This document shows, one piece after another, positions 7,656 through 17,059 of a stretch of 46,740 bases of DNA. The notes beneath the pieces are model-generated. The model saw only the letters and a list, made by a program, of their open reading frames with translations. It searched no databases and was not told the DNA's origin. This DNA is from JAKVCB01 sp963578605. GTDB lineage: Bacteria > Planctomycetota > Planctomycetia > Pirellulales > Lacipirellulaceae. Position 1 is the stretch's first letter. Each line of letters starts with the position of its first letter. The stretch is taken from the NCBI GenBank assembly GCA_963578605.1, contig CAUZEA010000040.1, positions 1-46,740 on the forward strand, written 5' to 3'. The position numbers and the translations under genes were made by a program.

Positions 7656-9136
7656 AAATTGCCGTTGGAGGCATTGAGCACGAAAGTTCAAGTTTCACAC
7701 CCGTGGAAACACCCCTCTCGCTGTTTCTGCGAGAGCACCACTATTTCGAAGGCGAATCGCTGCTGAACCGGGCCGGCGACACAAATACCGTGGTCGACGG
7801 GTTTCTGTCCGGCGTGCGTCGACAGGGCCAGACGGTTGTCCCGCTGATCTGGGCCAAGGCGCCTTCCGGTGGTCAGCCCACACTCGAAACCCACAATCAT
7901 CTTAAAAATCTGCTGCTCGAAAGGCTAACACAGCAACTGCCCGTGGATGGCGTCTTGTTGAGCCTCCATGGTTCCTATTCGGTCCAAGGGATCATGGACG
8001 CCGATGGCGATGTCACCAAGGCCGTCCGCGGGATCGTCGGTCCCGATTGTCCGATCATCACGGTCCACGACATGCATTGCAACATCGGACCGGACATGAT
8101 TGACAACGCTACCGCCGTGATCGTCATGGAAACCTATCCCCATACCGACATGGCCGAGCGAGCCATTGAAGCAGCCAACATGATCGTGCGCACGATAGCC
8201 GGCGAGATCAAACCGACTGTCGGCTGGTGTTCAATCCCAATTTTCTGGAACGCAGCCAGGATGATCACGGCCCTGCCGCCCATGTCCACCGCCATCGAGC
8301 AGCTATGGAAAATCGAGCAAGAGCCAGGCGTGCTCTCCGCCAGCGTGGGCGTTGGCTACCAGTGGGCCGACGTGGACGTGGCCGGGGCGTCGACTTTGGT
8401 GGTCACCGACAACGACCTGCCAGCCGCAAAACAGATGGCCAATGAACTGGGACGTTGGATCTGGAACCACCGCGAAGATTGGCTCTGCCCGACCCTGCCT
8501 GCAGTCGAGGGCCTCGAACAAGGAGAGAAACTCGGCAAGTATCCCATCATCCTTGCCGACCAGGCCGATAATCCCGGTGGGGGTGCACCGAGCGATTCCA
8601 CGGAAATCCTGCGGCTGTTTGTCGAGCGCGACCTCCAAGATGCCGCGGTACTCTACATCGTAGATCCAGCATCGGTGCAGCAGGCAAAATCTGCCGGTGT
8701 TGGAAACACCGTTGAGCTGCAAGTCGGCGGCAAGTCATACGAGTTGGTGGGTCCGCCGGTTTCGATGACCGCCGAGGTGTTGGCGCTCGCCGACGGTCAG
8801 TTCGTCTACGACGGCCCCATGTTCAAGAACTTAAAGACCTCGTTGGGTGATTCTGCCCTGATTCGACAACGGGGAGTCTACGTCGTATTAATCACCCAAC
8901 CGAACCAGCCGATCGACCTGGCCTTTTCCAGAACCCTGGGGCTTGACTGTGGCCAAATGCGATACCTGTGCCTGAAATCCACCGGTCATTTTCGCAGTGC
9001 CTTCGGACCTATAGCCGGTTCCATTTTCAACGTTGACACGGCAAGCTTGCTGACCCAGGACTTTTCCAAGCTGCCGTTCACTCGCCTGGGACGAAAAGTC
9101 TATCCGATGGAAAGTGGCGCCGCGCTGAAAATTTGA
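7652..9136 (+). CDS. M81 family (MlrC-like) metallopeptidase
   Basis: The 494-residue protein matches the MlrC/M81 family, named for a Sphingomonas enzyme that finishes breakdown of linearised microcystin. The N terminus MKIAVGGIEHESSSFTPVET is typical, as are LLSLHGSYSV, ITVHDMHCNIGPDM (metal-binding HDMH), VMETYPHTDMAERA and the ADQADNPGGGAPSDSTE segment. Most environmental members act on unknown, probably small, substrates and often lie next to transporters and sugar-acid enzymes, as here. The start at 7652 is fixed by the conserved MKIAVGG start; an ATG 19 bp upstream in a repeated leader is out of frame. It is followed at 66 bp by an FGGY kinase gene. Confidence 0.9.
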   Translation: MKIAVGGIEHESSSFTPVETPLSLFLREHHYFEGESLLNRAGDTNTVVDGFLSGVRRQGQTVVPLIWAKAPSGGQPTLETHNHLKNLLLERLTQQLPVDGVLLSLHGSYSVQGIMDADGDVTKAVRGIVGPDCPIITVHDMHCNIGPDMIDNATAVIVMETYPHTDMAERAIEAANMIVRTIAGEIKPTVGWCSIPIFWNAARMITALPPMSTAIEQLWKIEQEPGVLSASVGVGYQWADVDVAGASTLVVTDNDLPAAKQMANELGRWIWNHREDWLCPTLPAVEGLEQGEKLGKYPIILADQADNPGGGAPSDSTEILRLFVERDLQDAAVLYIVDPASVQQAKSAGVGNTVELQVGGKSYELVGPPVSMTAEVLALADGQFVYDGPMFKNLKTSLGDSALIRQRGVYVVLITQPNQPIDLAFSRTLGLDCGQMRYLCLKSTGHFRSAFGPIAGSIFNVDTASLLTQDFSKLPFTRLGRKVYPMESGAALKI

Positions 9137-9201
9137 CGAGCTGACAAAAATAACTCTTCTTCCCTCTTCCAAAGGCTTCCAACCTACCTGAGGTAACGAT
9201 C

Positions 9202-10629
9202 ATGTCTTTGCTCATTGGGATCGACATTGGTACGACAACGATTACTTCGTTGGCAGTGAACGGTGATGACGGCAGCATCGTCCATTCAACCACTACGGTC
9301 AACGATGCCAGGTATGCGGATCGTCCCCAGGGGCGCAGCGAGTGGAATGTGGACAGAATTGTTGCTCAAACAATTCAGTGTCTCAAGGATGTAGGTGCCA
9401 CCTTAGGATCCCGGAGTTCAGACGTGGTCGGGATCGGCATGACTGGCCAGCAGCACGGCATGGTACTCGTCGATTCGAATCTCCATGCAATTTCGCCATT
9501 GATCAACTGGCAAGACCAACGTGGTAACGAACCACATCCAGATGGGGGAAGCTATATCGAAGTGCTTTCCAAACGCCTGGGTGCGGATCAATACCAACGA
9601 CATGGTTGCTATTTGCGTACCGGGTTTATGAACGTCACGCTCAAGTGGCTCACTGACCACGACCTGGTACCGGCGGGCAGCAAAGCCGCTTTCATTATGG
9701 ATTTAATTGCCAGCCAATTATGTGACGCTCCCTTGACCAGCGACCCCACCGTTGCCGGCAGTGCCGGCTTGCTGGACATTCACAAAAACCAGTGGGATGC
9801 AGACGCCCTGGGCAACCTTGGTCTTTCTGCCGACATGCTCCCCCGGGTCGGCAGCGTTCGAGAAGAGGTCGGAAGACTTACACCCAGAATGGCTGCAGTC
9901 ACAGGATTACCAACTGGCATTCCTGTGTTCACCCCGATCGGGGATAATCAGGCCAGTTTTCTTGGTAGCGTGTCTGACCGCCACTCCCAGCTCTCGATTA
10001 ACGTGGGTACAGGAGGACAGGTTTCTGCCTACAGTGAAACGGCCGGCGAGCACCCGGCGCTGGAGGTTCGTCCGTTCCCGTACGGCGGTTTCTTACTCGC
10101 ACATGTCGGTGCTTGCGGCGGTCAAAGTTTTTCCGCTCTAGATAATTTCTTCCGGGCGGTTGCCGCGGATGTCTTTGACATTGAAGTTACCGATGCCGCT
10201 TATGAACGGATGAAGGAACTGGCATCTCGAGCAACAAGAGGTAGCGAAGGATTGAACTGTTTGCCATTATTTACCGGTACCCGCCAGGACCCGACTCAAC
10301 GTGCCTGTTGGTCGGGGCTGAGCCCGGAAAATTTTACGCCTGCGATGATGACCCGCTCTTTGCTGGAGGGAATGGCTGCGGTTTTCAACGATGGTTTTGC
10401 TGCCTTGCAATCGTGTGGCGTGACGGGAATCACCGAAATTGCAGGAGCAGGCAATGGTATTCGTGAAAATAAAGTGCTGGTCGACTGCATTGAGCAGCAG
10501 TTTGGGATGTCGGTTCGCAAACGTGCTGAGAAGGAAGAAGCGACGCTAGGAGCAGCTATCACGGCGGCTGTTGGCTGTGGTGTGCTTTCAGACTTATCTG
10601 CATCATCACGCTGGCTAAATTACGAGTGA
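9202..10629 (+). CDS. FGGY-family carbohydrate kinase, sedoheptulokinase-like
   Basis: The product (475 residues) phosphorylates a sugar or polyol with ATP. The first ATP/phosphate loop is GIDIGTTTITSLAV, the substrate region carries GIGMTGQQHGMVLV and LINWQDQRGNE, and the C-terminal half has LLEGMAAVFNDGF and ITEIAGAGNGIRENK in place of the usual GGG adenosine motif. The TGQ.HG plus WQD combination resembles sedoheptulokinases more than xylulokinases or glycerol kinases, so a C7 or related ketose is plausible but not proven. GAGG lies upstream of ATG 9202. It ends a four-gene plus-strand run (symporter, dehydratase, M81, kinase). Confidence 0.87.
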   Translation: MSLLIGIDIGTTTITSLAVNGDDGSIVHSTTTVNDARYADRPQGRSEWNVDRIVAQTIQCLKDVGATLGSRSSDVVGIGMTGQQHGMVLVDSNLHAISPLINWQDQRGNEPHPDGGSYIEVLSKRLGADQYQRHGCYLRTGFMNVTLKWLTDHDLVPAGSKAAFIMDLIASQLCDAPLTSDPTVAGSAGLLDIHKNQWDADALGNLGLSADMLPRVGSVREEVGRLTPRMAAVTGLPTGIPVFTPIGDNQASFLGSVSDRHSQLSINVGTGGQVSAYSETAGEHPALEVRPFPYGGFLLAHVGACGGQSFSALDNFFRAVAADVFDIEVTDAAYERMKELASRATRGSEGLNCLPLFTGTRQDPTQRACWSGLSPENFTPAMMTRSLLEGMAAVFNDGFAALQSCGVTGITEIAGAGNGIRENKVLVDCIEQQFGMSVRKRAEKEEATLGAAITAAVGCGVLSDLSASSRWLNYE

Positions 10630-10850
10630 CCTTTTAAAAAAAGCAAGGACAAATGTCACAGAATCGGGCGTGACAATCACTTTTGCTTCGGGCATTGTCG
10701 ATGCACAGCGTTGATACTCACGCCACCGCCCACGGTCGAGTTCAATCGCGAATCTGACAGAATTGAATTTATCTCTCTCTGGTAAATCAACCGTTTTGAG
10801 CATCGCTTCCAAGGCCAGCTCGGAGCTGTTTCATGGTCACCACATCCCGT
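10630..10850. other. Short intergenic gap between convergent kinase and amidase genes
   Basis: The kinase stop is at 10629 and the amidase stop (minus strand) at 10851. A minus-strand frame of 65 codons spans part of the gap but overlaps the kinase end and has no recognisable features, so it is not called. I see no clear terminator hairpin with a U-tract. Confidence 0.4.
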
Positions 10851-12185
10851 TTAGCAGGTCTGCGATAACATGGGCGGAGAGTCGTTCAGCCCCAACCGCT
10901 GTTCGCACCAGATCGCAGCGGCCAGTACTCTTTCCTCGCTGTCGCGTGGTCCGATCAGCTGCAGTCCACACGGCATTCCCTGGGAATCGAGTCCGCACGG
11001 AATATTCACGGTCGGAAGCCCCGCATAACTCCACGGCGACTGAAACCGAGGGTCTCCTGTCGTGTTGAGGCGGCCCGGGGCGGTCGTATCGGTGGCCGGC
11101 GTTACCGCAATACGGCCGTCCTGGAAAAGTGACTCGACGTCACTGCGAAAACGCTGTTGATGGTCCAGGGCTGCCTGGTAGTCGGCAGCCGGCAGTTGCA
11201 GACCGTCCTGGATGAGAGACGAAATGTTCGGACCAAAACTTGCCGGCGACTTGAGGAATTGATCGCGGTGATAACCGGCAGCATCGGCAGCCATAATCCG
11301 TCGGTGCATTGTGTGGACCTCGTCAAACGAGGGTGGCAGGCTCTGATGACACGACTCCAGCGATGTTTCCTGTAACCGGTCAAGTGCAGCTCGCGTCACC
11401 TCCCGGACATTCTCGTCGGCGGACTCCATGAAATATTCTTCAATTCTCGAAAACCTGGGTGGCCCAGTGGTCTGGTGCACTCGAAGTTGATCATCACTGC
11501 GATCCACCAGAGCCCGAAACACGAGGCGGAGATCACCAGCCGCAGGTGCAATGGGGCCGACGTGATCGAGACCCTGACTCAAGGGAACGATTCCGTTCAT
11601 GTCGACAACGGCATGTGTCGGTTTCAGCCCGGCAATGCCGCAGTAACTGGCCGGCCGTGTAATGGATCCACCCGTTTGTGTTCCCAGTGCAGCCATACAC
11701 ATCTGGGCGGCAACGGCCGCGGCGCTGCCGCTACTCGATCCACCCGGAGTGTGGTTTTCATTCCATGGATTGCGCGTGGGAGGGGGATCGAACCCGGCAA
11801 ACTCGGTCGTCACCGTTTTCCCCACGATCACCGCACCTCTTTCGCGCAAGCTGGCAACCACGCTTGCGTCCCGATCTGCCACATGATTTTCCCGCAACGG
11901 CGAGCCGGCTCGGGTCGGCAGGCCCTCGACATCGATAATGTCCTTGATCCCGATGGGGATTCCATGAAGCAGGCCGCGATCGTGACCCTTGCGAAGTTCT
12001 TCCTCCATTCGGGCTGCCTGTTCTCGCGCCCCGTCTGCGTCGACCAGGACCCAGGCCCGCACCGCCGATTCATATCGTTGAATCTGAGCGAGGCAAAACT
12101 CCACCAGCTCAAGCGCGGACAGGTCGCCGGCACGAATGAGCTTGCCGGCTCTCGCAATACTTGGCAGGCAGGAAATCATGTGCAA
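10851..12185 (-). CDS. Amidase (amidase-signature family)
   Basis: This 444-residue enzyme hydrolyses an amide bond by a Ser-cisSer-Lys triad. The Lys is K81 in GIPIGIKDIID, the cis-Ser lies in the GGSSSGSAAAVAAQ stretch (S150 by the 24-residue spacing known from the family) and the nucleophile is S174 in GTQTGGSITRPASYCG. Relatives include GatA, allophanate hydrolase and fatty acid amide hydrolases; no GatB or GatC is nearby, so a catabolic amidase is more likely. It has no signal peptide and should be cytoplasmic. It is transcribed away from the symporter at 12547; the 361-bp gap between them contains a perfect palindrome. In its sugar-catabolic setting it could remove an N-acyl or amide group from an imported compound, which is inference. 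Confidence 0.9.
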   Translation of the reverse strand: MHMISCLPSIARAGKLIRAGDLSALELVEFCLAQIQRYESAVRAWVLVDADGAREQAARMEEELRKGHDRGLLHGIPIGIKDIIDVEGLPTRAGSPLRENHVADRDASVVASLRERGAVIVGKTVTTEFAGFDPPPTRNPWNENHTPGGSSSGSAAAVAAQMCMAALGTQTGGSITRPASYCGIAGLKPTHAVVDMNGIVPLSQGLDHVGPIAPAAGDLRLVFRALVDRSDDQLRVHQTTGPPRFSRIEEYFMESADENVREVTRAALDRLQETSLESCHQSLPPSFDEVHTMHRRIMAADAAGYHRDQFLKSPASFGPNISSLIQDGLQLPAADYQAALDHQQRFRSDVESLFQDGRIAVTPATDTTAPGRLNTTGDPRFQSPWSYAGLPTVNIPCGLDSQGMPCGLQLIGPRDSEERVLAAAIWCEQRLGLNDSPPMLSQTC

Positions 12186-12546
12186 GGGTTCTTGTGGCTT
12201 ACGGTTTTAGTGTCAACGGGCTTCCAGGTATCCCGCATACCGACGTCGGGTGCTTGGACCCACACCATCCGCTGGATCCAAGAACGATCCAGCGGCGGCG
12301 ACAAATTCTGAATTCGTCCGTGCCTGTGAGCCTGCCGACACGAGGCCCCAAGATTTTATCACGTTTGGCGTGTCGCCGTCTTCGCGTTTGTGCAAGCTTG
12401 CGGTCGTACTCGGCATGTTTGTCACCATACCAGTCACGATTTATGCCCCGCAAGTCAAACCGGTGGAGAAAATTTCGTGGCCTTTATCGGACGGCCGGCA
12501 CACCATCTCGGCTTGTAATCTGCTGAAAAAATTCTAAGATCTGCTC
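12186..12546. promoter_or_regulatory. Divergent intergenic region with a perfect 10-bp inverted repeat
   Basis: This is the shared upstream region of the amidase (minus) and the second symporter (plus). Bases 12269-12278 (CCGCTGGATC) and 12286-12295 (GATCCAGCGG) are perfect inverted repeats with a 7-base spacer, a form typical of a dimeric regulator's operator. No T-run follows it, so it is not a terminator. Small open frames in the region have no recognisable content. I do not see a convincing -35/-10 pair. Confidence 0.45.
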
Positions 12547-14148
12547 ATGGTACGAGAAGGACTAACATCACTCGATTGGATCGTCGTTGCCATCTATGGG
12601 GTTGGCATGCTGCTGTTGGGCGCTTATTACGCCCGCCGCCAGCACTCGACGGAGGACTTCTTTGTTGGTGGCAGGTCGCTCAATTCCACGGCAATCGGTA
12701 TTTCGCTGCTGGCCACCCTGCTCAGCACGATCTCGTACATGGCCACGCCGGGCGAGATGATTGCCAAAGGCCCGATGATTGGCCTGGGAGTGGTAGCGGC
12801 ACCCATTACGTTCGGCATCGTCGGTTACGTATTGCTCCCGATGATCATGCGTCACCGGGTTACCAGCGCCTACGAATTTCTGGAAGAACGGTTGGGATTG
12901 GGCCCACGGCTGTTGGCCGCAAGCATGTTTCTCGTGTTACGGCTAACCTGGATGGCCGTGATGATTCACGTTGCCTCGGTGGCCGTTGTGGGCGTACTTG
13001 GTTTGAGCGAAGAACAGCAAGAATGGGCTGTACCCGTAAGTATCCTGATTTGTGGGTTTGTGGCCGTTGTGTACACGGCCATGGGCGGTTTGCGGGCGGT
13101 GGTCACCAGCGACGTGATCCAGTTCTTTCTGCTGTTCGGCGGTGCCCTGCTGACCATCCTGCTGGTGACGATGAAGTTTGGCGGATTTGGCTGGTGGCCC
13201 ACCGAGTGGCACTCGCACTGGCACCAACAACCAATTTTTTCCTTCGACCCGACGGTTCGCGTCACGATGGTTGGTACGATCCTGGGAGGCTCCCTCTGGT
13301 GGATCTGCACGGCAGGCTCGGACCAAACCGCGATCCAGCGATTCATGGCGACCGGCAGTGTCCAGGCAGCGCGGCGATCTTTCCTGGTCAACCTTATCGC
13401 CGACGTGGTGGTGATGACACTGCTAGTTCTGGTCGGATTGGCTCTACTCGGATTTTACAGCGGGCAAGCTGCGGCCTCCGGTGACATCACGGACCTGGTT
13501 GAAGAGGGCGACAAACTGTTTCCCCGGTTTATTGCCACCCAGATGCCATCGGGGATTGCAGGATTAGTGGTGGCTGCCATGTTTGCGGCAGTGATGTCCA
13601 GCCTGGACTCAGGACTCAACTCAACCGCATCGGTCATCATTGTCGACTTCATTCGGCGGTTTGGAAAGCGGGCCCACACTGTGGCTGAAGATCTGCAGCT
13701 TTCGCGTTATTTGACCTTGGGAATGGGTTTGGTCATCGTTTTGCTGGCGATGATGGTACAAAAAGTGTCGGGGAACATCTTGGAGATGTCACAAAAGACC
13801 GTCGGTTTGTTCGTGGCTCCACTGTTTGGGATCTTTTTCCTGGCCTTTTTTGTCCATTTTGCAAACGGATTTGGCGCCATGCTTGGTGGCTGGTACAGCT
13901 TTACCGCTGCTTTTCTGTTTGCCTTCTGGCCGGCGGTGACCGGAGGCCCAAACCTCAGCTTTCAATGGATCATTCCAGGGTCCCTGCTGGTGAGCATCGC
14001 AACCGGGGTATTGTTCAGCCTGCTGCCAACCGACAGGGTGAATCCGGCTACTGGAAAGCTACTGTTACTGCTGGCCAGCCTTCCGATTGGCGCGTGTAAT
14101 TTGTGGATTGTTTGGAACCTGGTCTACCGAGGACTGGGAATTGGATAG
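12547..14148 (+). CDS. Sodium:solute symporter (SSS family), copy 2
   Basis: The 533-residue membrane protein is a paralogue of the symporter at 4802. Shared landmarks are LDWIVVAIYGVGM, the post-TM1 segment RQHSTEDFFVGGRSLN, SLLATLLSTISYMATPGEM, YTAMGGLRAVVTSDVIQFF and AAMFAAVMSSLDSGLNSTAS near the sodium-binding helix. It couples uptake of an organic solute to sodium. ATG 12547 is used because the following residues align with copy 1; no strong ribosome site is visible. It is followed by a ceramidase-like hydrolase 112 bp downstream, so the pair probably handles a shared compound or its hydrolysis product. Confidence 0.9.
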   Translation: MVREGLTSLDWIVVAIYGVGMLLLGAYYARRQHSTEDFFVGGRSLNSTAIGISLLATLLSTISYMATPGEMIAKGPMIGLGVVAAPITFGIVGYVLLPMIMRHRVTSAYEFLEERLGLGPRLLAASMFLVLRLTWMAVMIHVASVAVVGVLGLSEEQQEWAVPVSILICGFVAVVYTAMGGLRAVVTSDVIQFFLLFGGALLTILLVTMKFGGFGWWPTEWHSHWHQQPIFSFDPTVRVTMVGTILGGSLWWICTAGSDQTAIQRFMATGSVQAARRSFLVNLIADVVVMTLLVLVGLALLGFYSGQAAASGDITDLVEEGDKLFPRFIATQMPSGIAGLVVAAMFAAVMSSLDSGLNSTASVIIVDFIRRFGKRAHTVAEDLQLSRYLTLGMGLVIVLLAMMVQKVSGNILEMSQKTVGLFVAPLFGIFFLAFFVHFANGFGAMLGGWYSFTAAFLFAFWPAVTGGPNLSFQWIIPGSLLVSIATGVLFSLLPTDRVNPATGKLLLLLASLPIGACNLWIVWNLVYRGLGIG

Positions 14149-14259
14149 GGTGAATCACACTGACGCATCACAGGCCTCCTGTCTCGGCTGTTGCCTGTCA
14201 CAACTTGGCCCCCGTTGTAACGACTGGTCGGGACACCCTGTTGCCGTTAAAACGGTGTC

Positions 14260-15651
14260 ATGTCTGGCTACCCAAAACCCTTTCGGCACGATGCATTTGC
14301 GGGCCTGATAGGTGTGGCGCGGGTCGATATTACGCCGCCGGTGGGAATTTATTGCCGCAATTGGGGCGCCGCTCTGCACGATAGGGCCGAAGGAATTCAC
14401 CGCCCGCTGACCCTGACTGCACTCACGCTGCAAATCAACCAGCAAGAAAAACCACTGGTGTTTGTCGATGCCGATGCCAGCTGGTGGCGGAACATGACCG
14501 TCGAACGCAAGTTTCGGCAACGCCTGTTGCAACAGTTGGAACTCGATTCCGCACACCTGATTTTCGGGCTGACACACACACACGCAGCCGTGCCATTGAC
14601 CGACGAACAAGACCCCAGCTGGGAAGGTGGCGAGTTGTTAGCGCCCTACCTGGAAAAAATTTATCAAGCGACGATTGAAGCGGTCGCGCAATCGCTCGAC
14701 ACTGCACAACCCTCAACACTTGATTGGCACCTGGGTCGTTGCCAGCTGGCAGCAATGCGTGACCTGGTCGACCCCGAGCCTGCCAGCAATCGTCGCCTTT
14801 GTGGATTCGACCCTTCGGCGGAAGCAGATGACACTTTACTGGTTGGCCGGGTTACCAATACCCAAGGCAAGCCAGTAGCGACGTTGTGCAATTACGCATG
14901 CCACCCCACAACGCTGGCTTGGGACAACAAGTTGATCTCACCCGATTATATCGGTGCCATGCGAGAAACGGTCGAACGCGAAACCAATGGCGCGCCGGCG
15001 CTGTTTATGCAAGCCGCTTCGGGGGAACTCGGACCACGCCAGGGGTATGTTGGGGACACCAAGGTCGCCGACCAGCATGGGCAGCAGCTGGGTTATTCGG
15101 TCCTGGCCACGTTGTCCGACATGGAACCCCCCGGCCAGCAGTTGGTGTTCGGTGGTGCCGTCGAATCGGGTGCCGTGCTGGCGGTTTGGAAACACCAGGA
15201 GCATGTCAGCAATAAGACACTTTCGGCACATATGTTTACCGTGGATTTACCGCTGAAGAACTGGCCCAGTGCCGATGAACTGGAACAACAGCTTCAAACC
15301 ACCGAAGATCACGCCCTGCAAGAACGCTTGCGACGAAAACGAAATCTGCGGCGCGGCTTGGGTGACAGTCAGACCTTTGCATTGCCAGTCTGGATTTGGA
15401 AGCTTGGCGACGCCCTGCTGGTCGGTACCATGGCCGAGGCGTATTCGTGGATTCAACAACATTTGCGCACGATTTTTCCCGATCGTACGATCGTTTACAT
15501 GAATCTCATCAACGGCTCGATCGGCTACCTGCCACCTGCTGGGTTGTACGACGAAGATGTCTACCCGGTCTGGCAGACACCCTTCGAACGCGGCAGCCTT
15601 GAACGGCTTGGGCAGGCGATCGAAGAGGCGATCACGCGGACCGTTATTTAG
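14260..15651 (+). CDS. Neutral/alkaline ceramidase-like hydrolase
   Basis: The 463-residue protein shows the neutral-ceramidase fold landmarks: VARVDITPPVGIY near the N terminus, the zinc-binding FGLTHTHAAVP, CNYACHPTTLAWDN, and LISPDYIGAMRE. Neutral ceramidases are zinc amidases that cleave N-acyl sphingosine. The many bacterial relatives annotated only by this domain include proteins in sugar-degradation loci, so the true substrate may be another N-acyl compound. No signal peptide is visible, unlike secreted ceramidases, so a cytoplasmic location is likely. The start could also be a downstream GTG; ATG 14260 has no clear ribosome site. The MFS transporter begins 29 bp after its stop, so co-transcription is likely. 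Confidence 0.82.
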   Translation: MSGYPKPFRHDAFAGLIGVARVDITPPVGIYCRNWGAALHDRAEGIHRPLTLTALTLQINQQEKPLVFVDADASWWRNMTVERKFRQRLLQQLELDSAHLIFGLTHTHAAVPLTDEQDPSWEGGELLAPYLEKIYQATIEAVAQSLDTAQPSTLDWHLGRCQLAAMRDLVDPEPASNRRLCGFDPSAEADDTLLVGRVTNTQGKPVATLCNYACHPTTLAWDNKLISPDYIGAMRETVERETNGAPALFMQAASGELGPRQGYVGDTKVADQHGQQLGYSVLATLSDMEPPGQQLVFGGAVESGAVLAVWKHQEHVSNKTLSAHMFTVDLPLKNWPSADELEQQLQTTEDHALQERLRRKRNLRRGLGDSQTFALPVWIWKLGDALLVGTMAEAYSWIQQHLRTIFPDRTIVYMNLINGSIGYLPPAGLYDEDVYPVWQTPFERGSLERLGQAIEEAITRTVI

Positions 15652-15680
15652 AAATTTTCCTGGGCGACGGTTGTTGACTT

Positions 15681-17015
15681 ATGAAAACGACTCCTGCCAA
15701 CACCAACCTTCCTGCTCCTTGGCGTTCTTCCACGTGGGTCCGCTATCGTGTCGTAGCCTGGCTGACCGTGGCTGCGGCGATCGCTTATTTGTGCCGCAAC
15801 GCGATCGGTGTCGCCGAGAGCAGTATCCGTGAAGACCTCGGGATTTCGCTGAGCCAGTCGGGCTGGGTCATGGGAATGTTCTTTTGGACCTATGCACTTT
15901 TTTCGGTACCCGCCGGCGTGCTGAGCCATGCCTGGGGATCGCGGTTGGCACTTGCAACGTTTGCGATCGTGTGGTCGATTGCCACCGCCGCCATTGGGCT
16001 GGCACCGGCCGCCCTTGCGGGGTTTGTCGTGTTGTCGGCGGCCCAGTTGTGTAACGGCGCAGCCCAGGCCGGAATCTTTCCTGCATCCTTCAACAGTATC
16101 TCACACTGGATACCAATAAACCAACGAACGTTGGCGTGTGCGATGCCCAGCTTGGGTATGCAAATTGGAGCAATCGTCGCGGCCAGCTTGACAGGATACT
16201 TGCTCGCACCGTTGGGATGGCGGTTGATCTTTTTGGTATACGCCATTCCAGGGATCGTGTGGGGAGGCTTGTTCCTGGTTTCGTTTCGTAATGATCCCGC
16301 AAATGATGATCGCGTCAATGAATCCGAACTGCACATTATTCGGGCAGGGAGGGAAGACGAAACCGCAGAGAACAATCAACTTGAGCCCACGCCTTGGATG
16401 GCAATCGTCGGGAACCGGACAATGTGGATGTTGTGTGGTCAGCAGATATTTCGCGCGGCAGGATATATATTTTTTGCCACTTGGTTCCCTACATTTTTGC
16501 AAGAGACCCGCGGAATTTCCAAAGTAGCAGCGGGCAATTTGCAGGCAGCCGTGTTGATCGCGGCGATCGCAGGCAGCCTGGTGGGTGGGGTGCTAACCGA
16601 TTGGATCTGGCGTCGGACCGGCAACCTGTGGCTCAGCCGATCCGGGATTGGGACGACGTTCTTGTTTCTGAGTGGGGTCATGGTTTTGGGCGCATACTAC
16701 GCCGAATCATTGCCATTCTCGATGCTGTTCATGTGCCTGGGAGCCATGATGGCATCGCTGGGGGGAGTGGGCGCGATTGCAGCGACTCTCGACATTGGCG
16801 GCAAGCACGTGTCACAGATTTTTGCCATCATGAACATGGCAGGCAATTTTGCGGCCGCCGCAACGCCAATCTGTGTGGGTTACCTCTTCGAATCCACAGA
16901 AAATTGGGACGTCGTGTTGCTCGTATTCGCGGCAGTCTATTTTGCCGGCGCAATTTTTTGGTCGATGGTCAATCCAAACCTGAAAATCACCCGTGCGACC
17001 AGCGGCGGGCGTTAG
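15681..17015 (+). CDS. MFS transporter (anion:cation symporter-like)
   Basis: The 444-residue protein has about 12 transmembrane segments. The N-terminal part shows LCRNAIGVAESSIREDLGIS followed by GWVMGMFFWTYALFSVPAGVLS and the loop after TM2 ending in AWGSRLAL, the pattern of the hexuronate/phthalate/sugar-acid permeases (ACS family, ExuT-like). Those carry anions such as glucuronate or galactonate with protons. The second half includes GNLQAAVLIAAIAGSLVGGVLTD. It follows the ceramidase-like gene with a 29-bp gap and converges on the oxidoreductase gene at 17060. A sugar-acid cargo would fit the dehydratase upstream. Confidence 0.88.
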   Translation: MKTTPANTNLPAPWRSSTWVRYRVVAWLTVAAAIAYLCRNAIGVAESSIREDLGISLSQSGWVMGMFFWTYALFSVPAGVLSHAWGSRLALATFAIVWSIATAAIGLAPAALAGFVVLSAAQLCNGAAQAGIFPASFNSISHWIPINQRTLACAMPSLGMQIGAIVAASLTGYLLAPLGWRLIFLVYAIPGIVWGGLFLVSFRNDPANDDRVNESELHIIRAGREDETAENNQLEPTPWMAIVGNRTMWMLCGQQIFRAAGYIFFATWFPTFLQETRGISKVAAGNLQAAVLIAAIAGSLVGGVLTDWIWRRTGNLWLSRSGIGTTFLFLSGVMVLGAYYAESLPFSMLFMCLGAMMASLGGVGAIAATLDIGGKHVSQIFAIMNMAGNFAAAATPICVGYLFESTENWDVVLLVFAAVYFAGAIFWSMVNPNLKITRATSGGR

Positions 17016-17059
17016 CTTCCTGACCACTCGGCGAGGGAAACGGCCCGGTGCTCTCATTT

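Noticed and set aside
11475..12311. A 278-codon plus-strand open frame
   Set aside because: It is antisense to the amidase with an intact catalytic triad and has no recognisable features.
12576..13484. A 302-codon plus-strand open frame
   Set aside because: It is an alternative frame inside the second symporter gene; composition is basic and unlike any family.
16394..17023. A 209-codon plus-strand open frame
   Set aside because: It is an alternative frame within the MFS transporter, whose membrane segments are continuous in the called frame.
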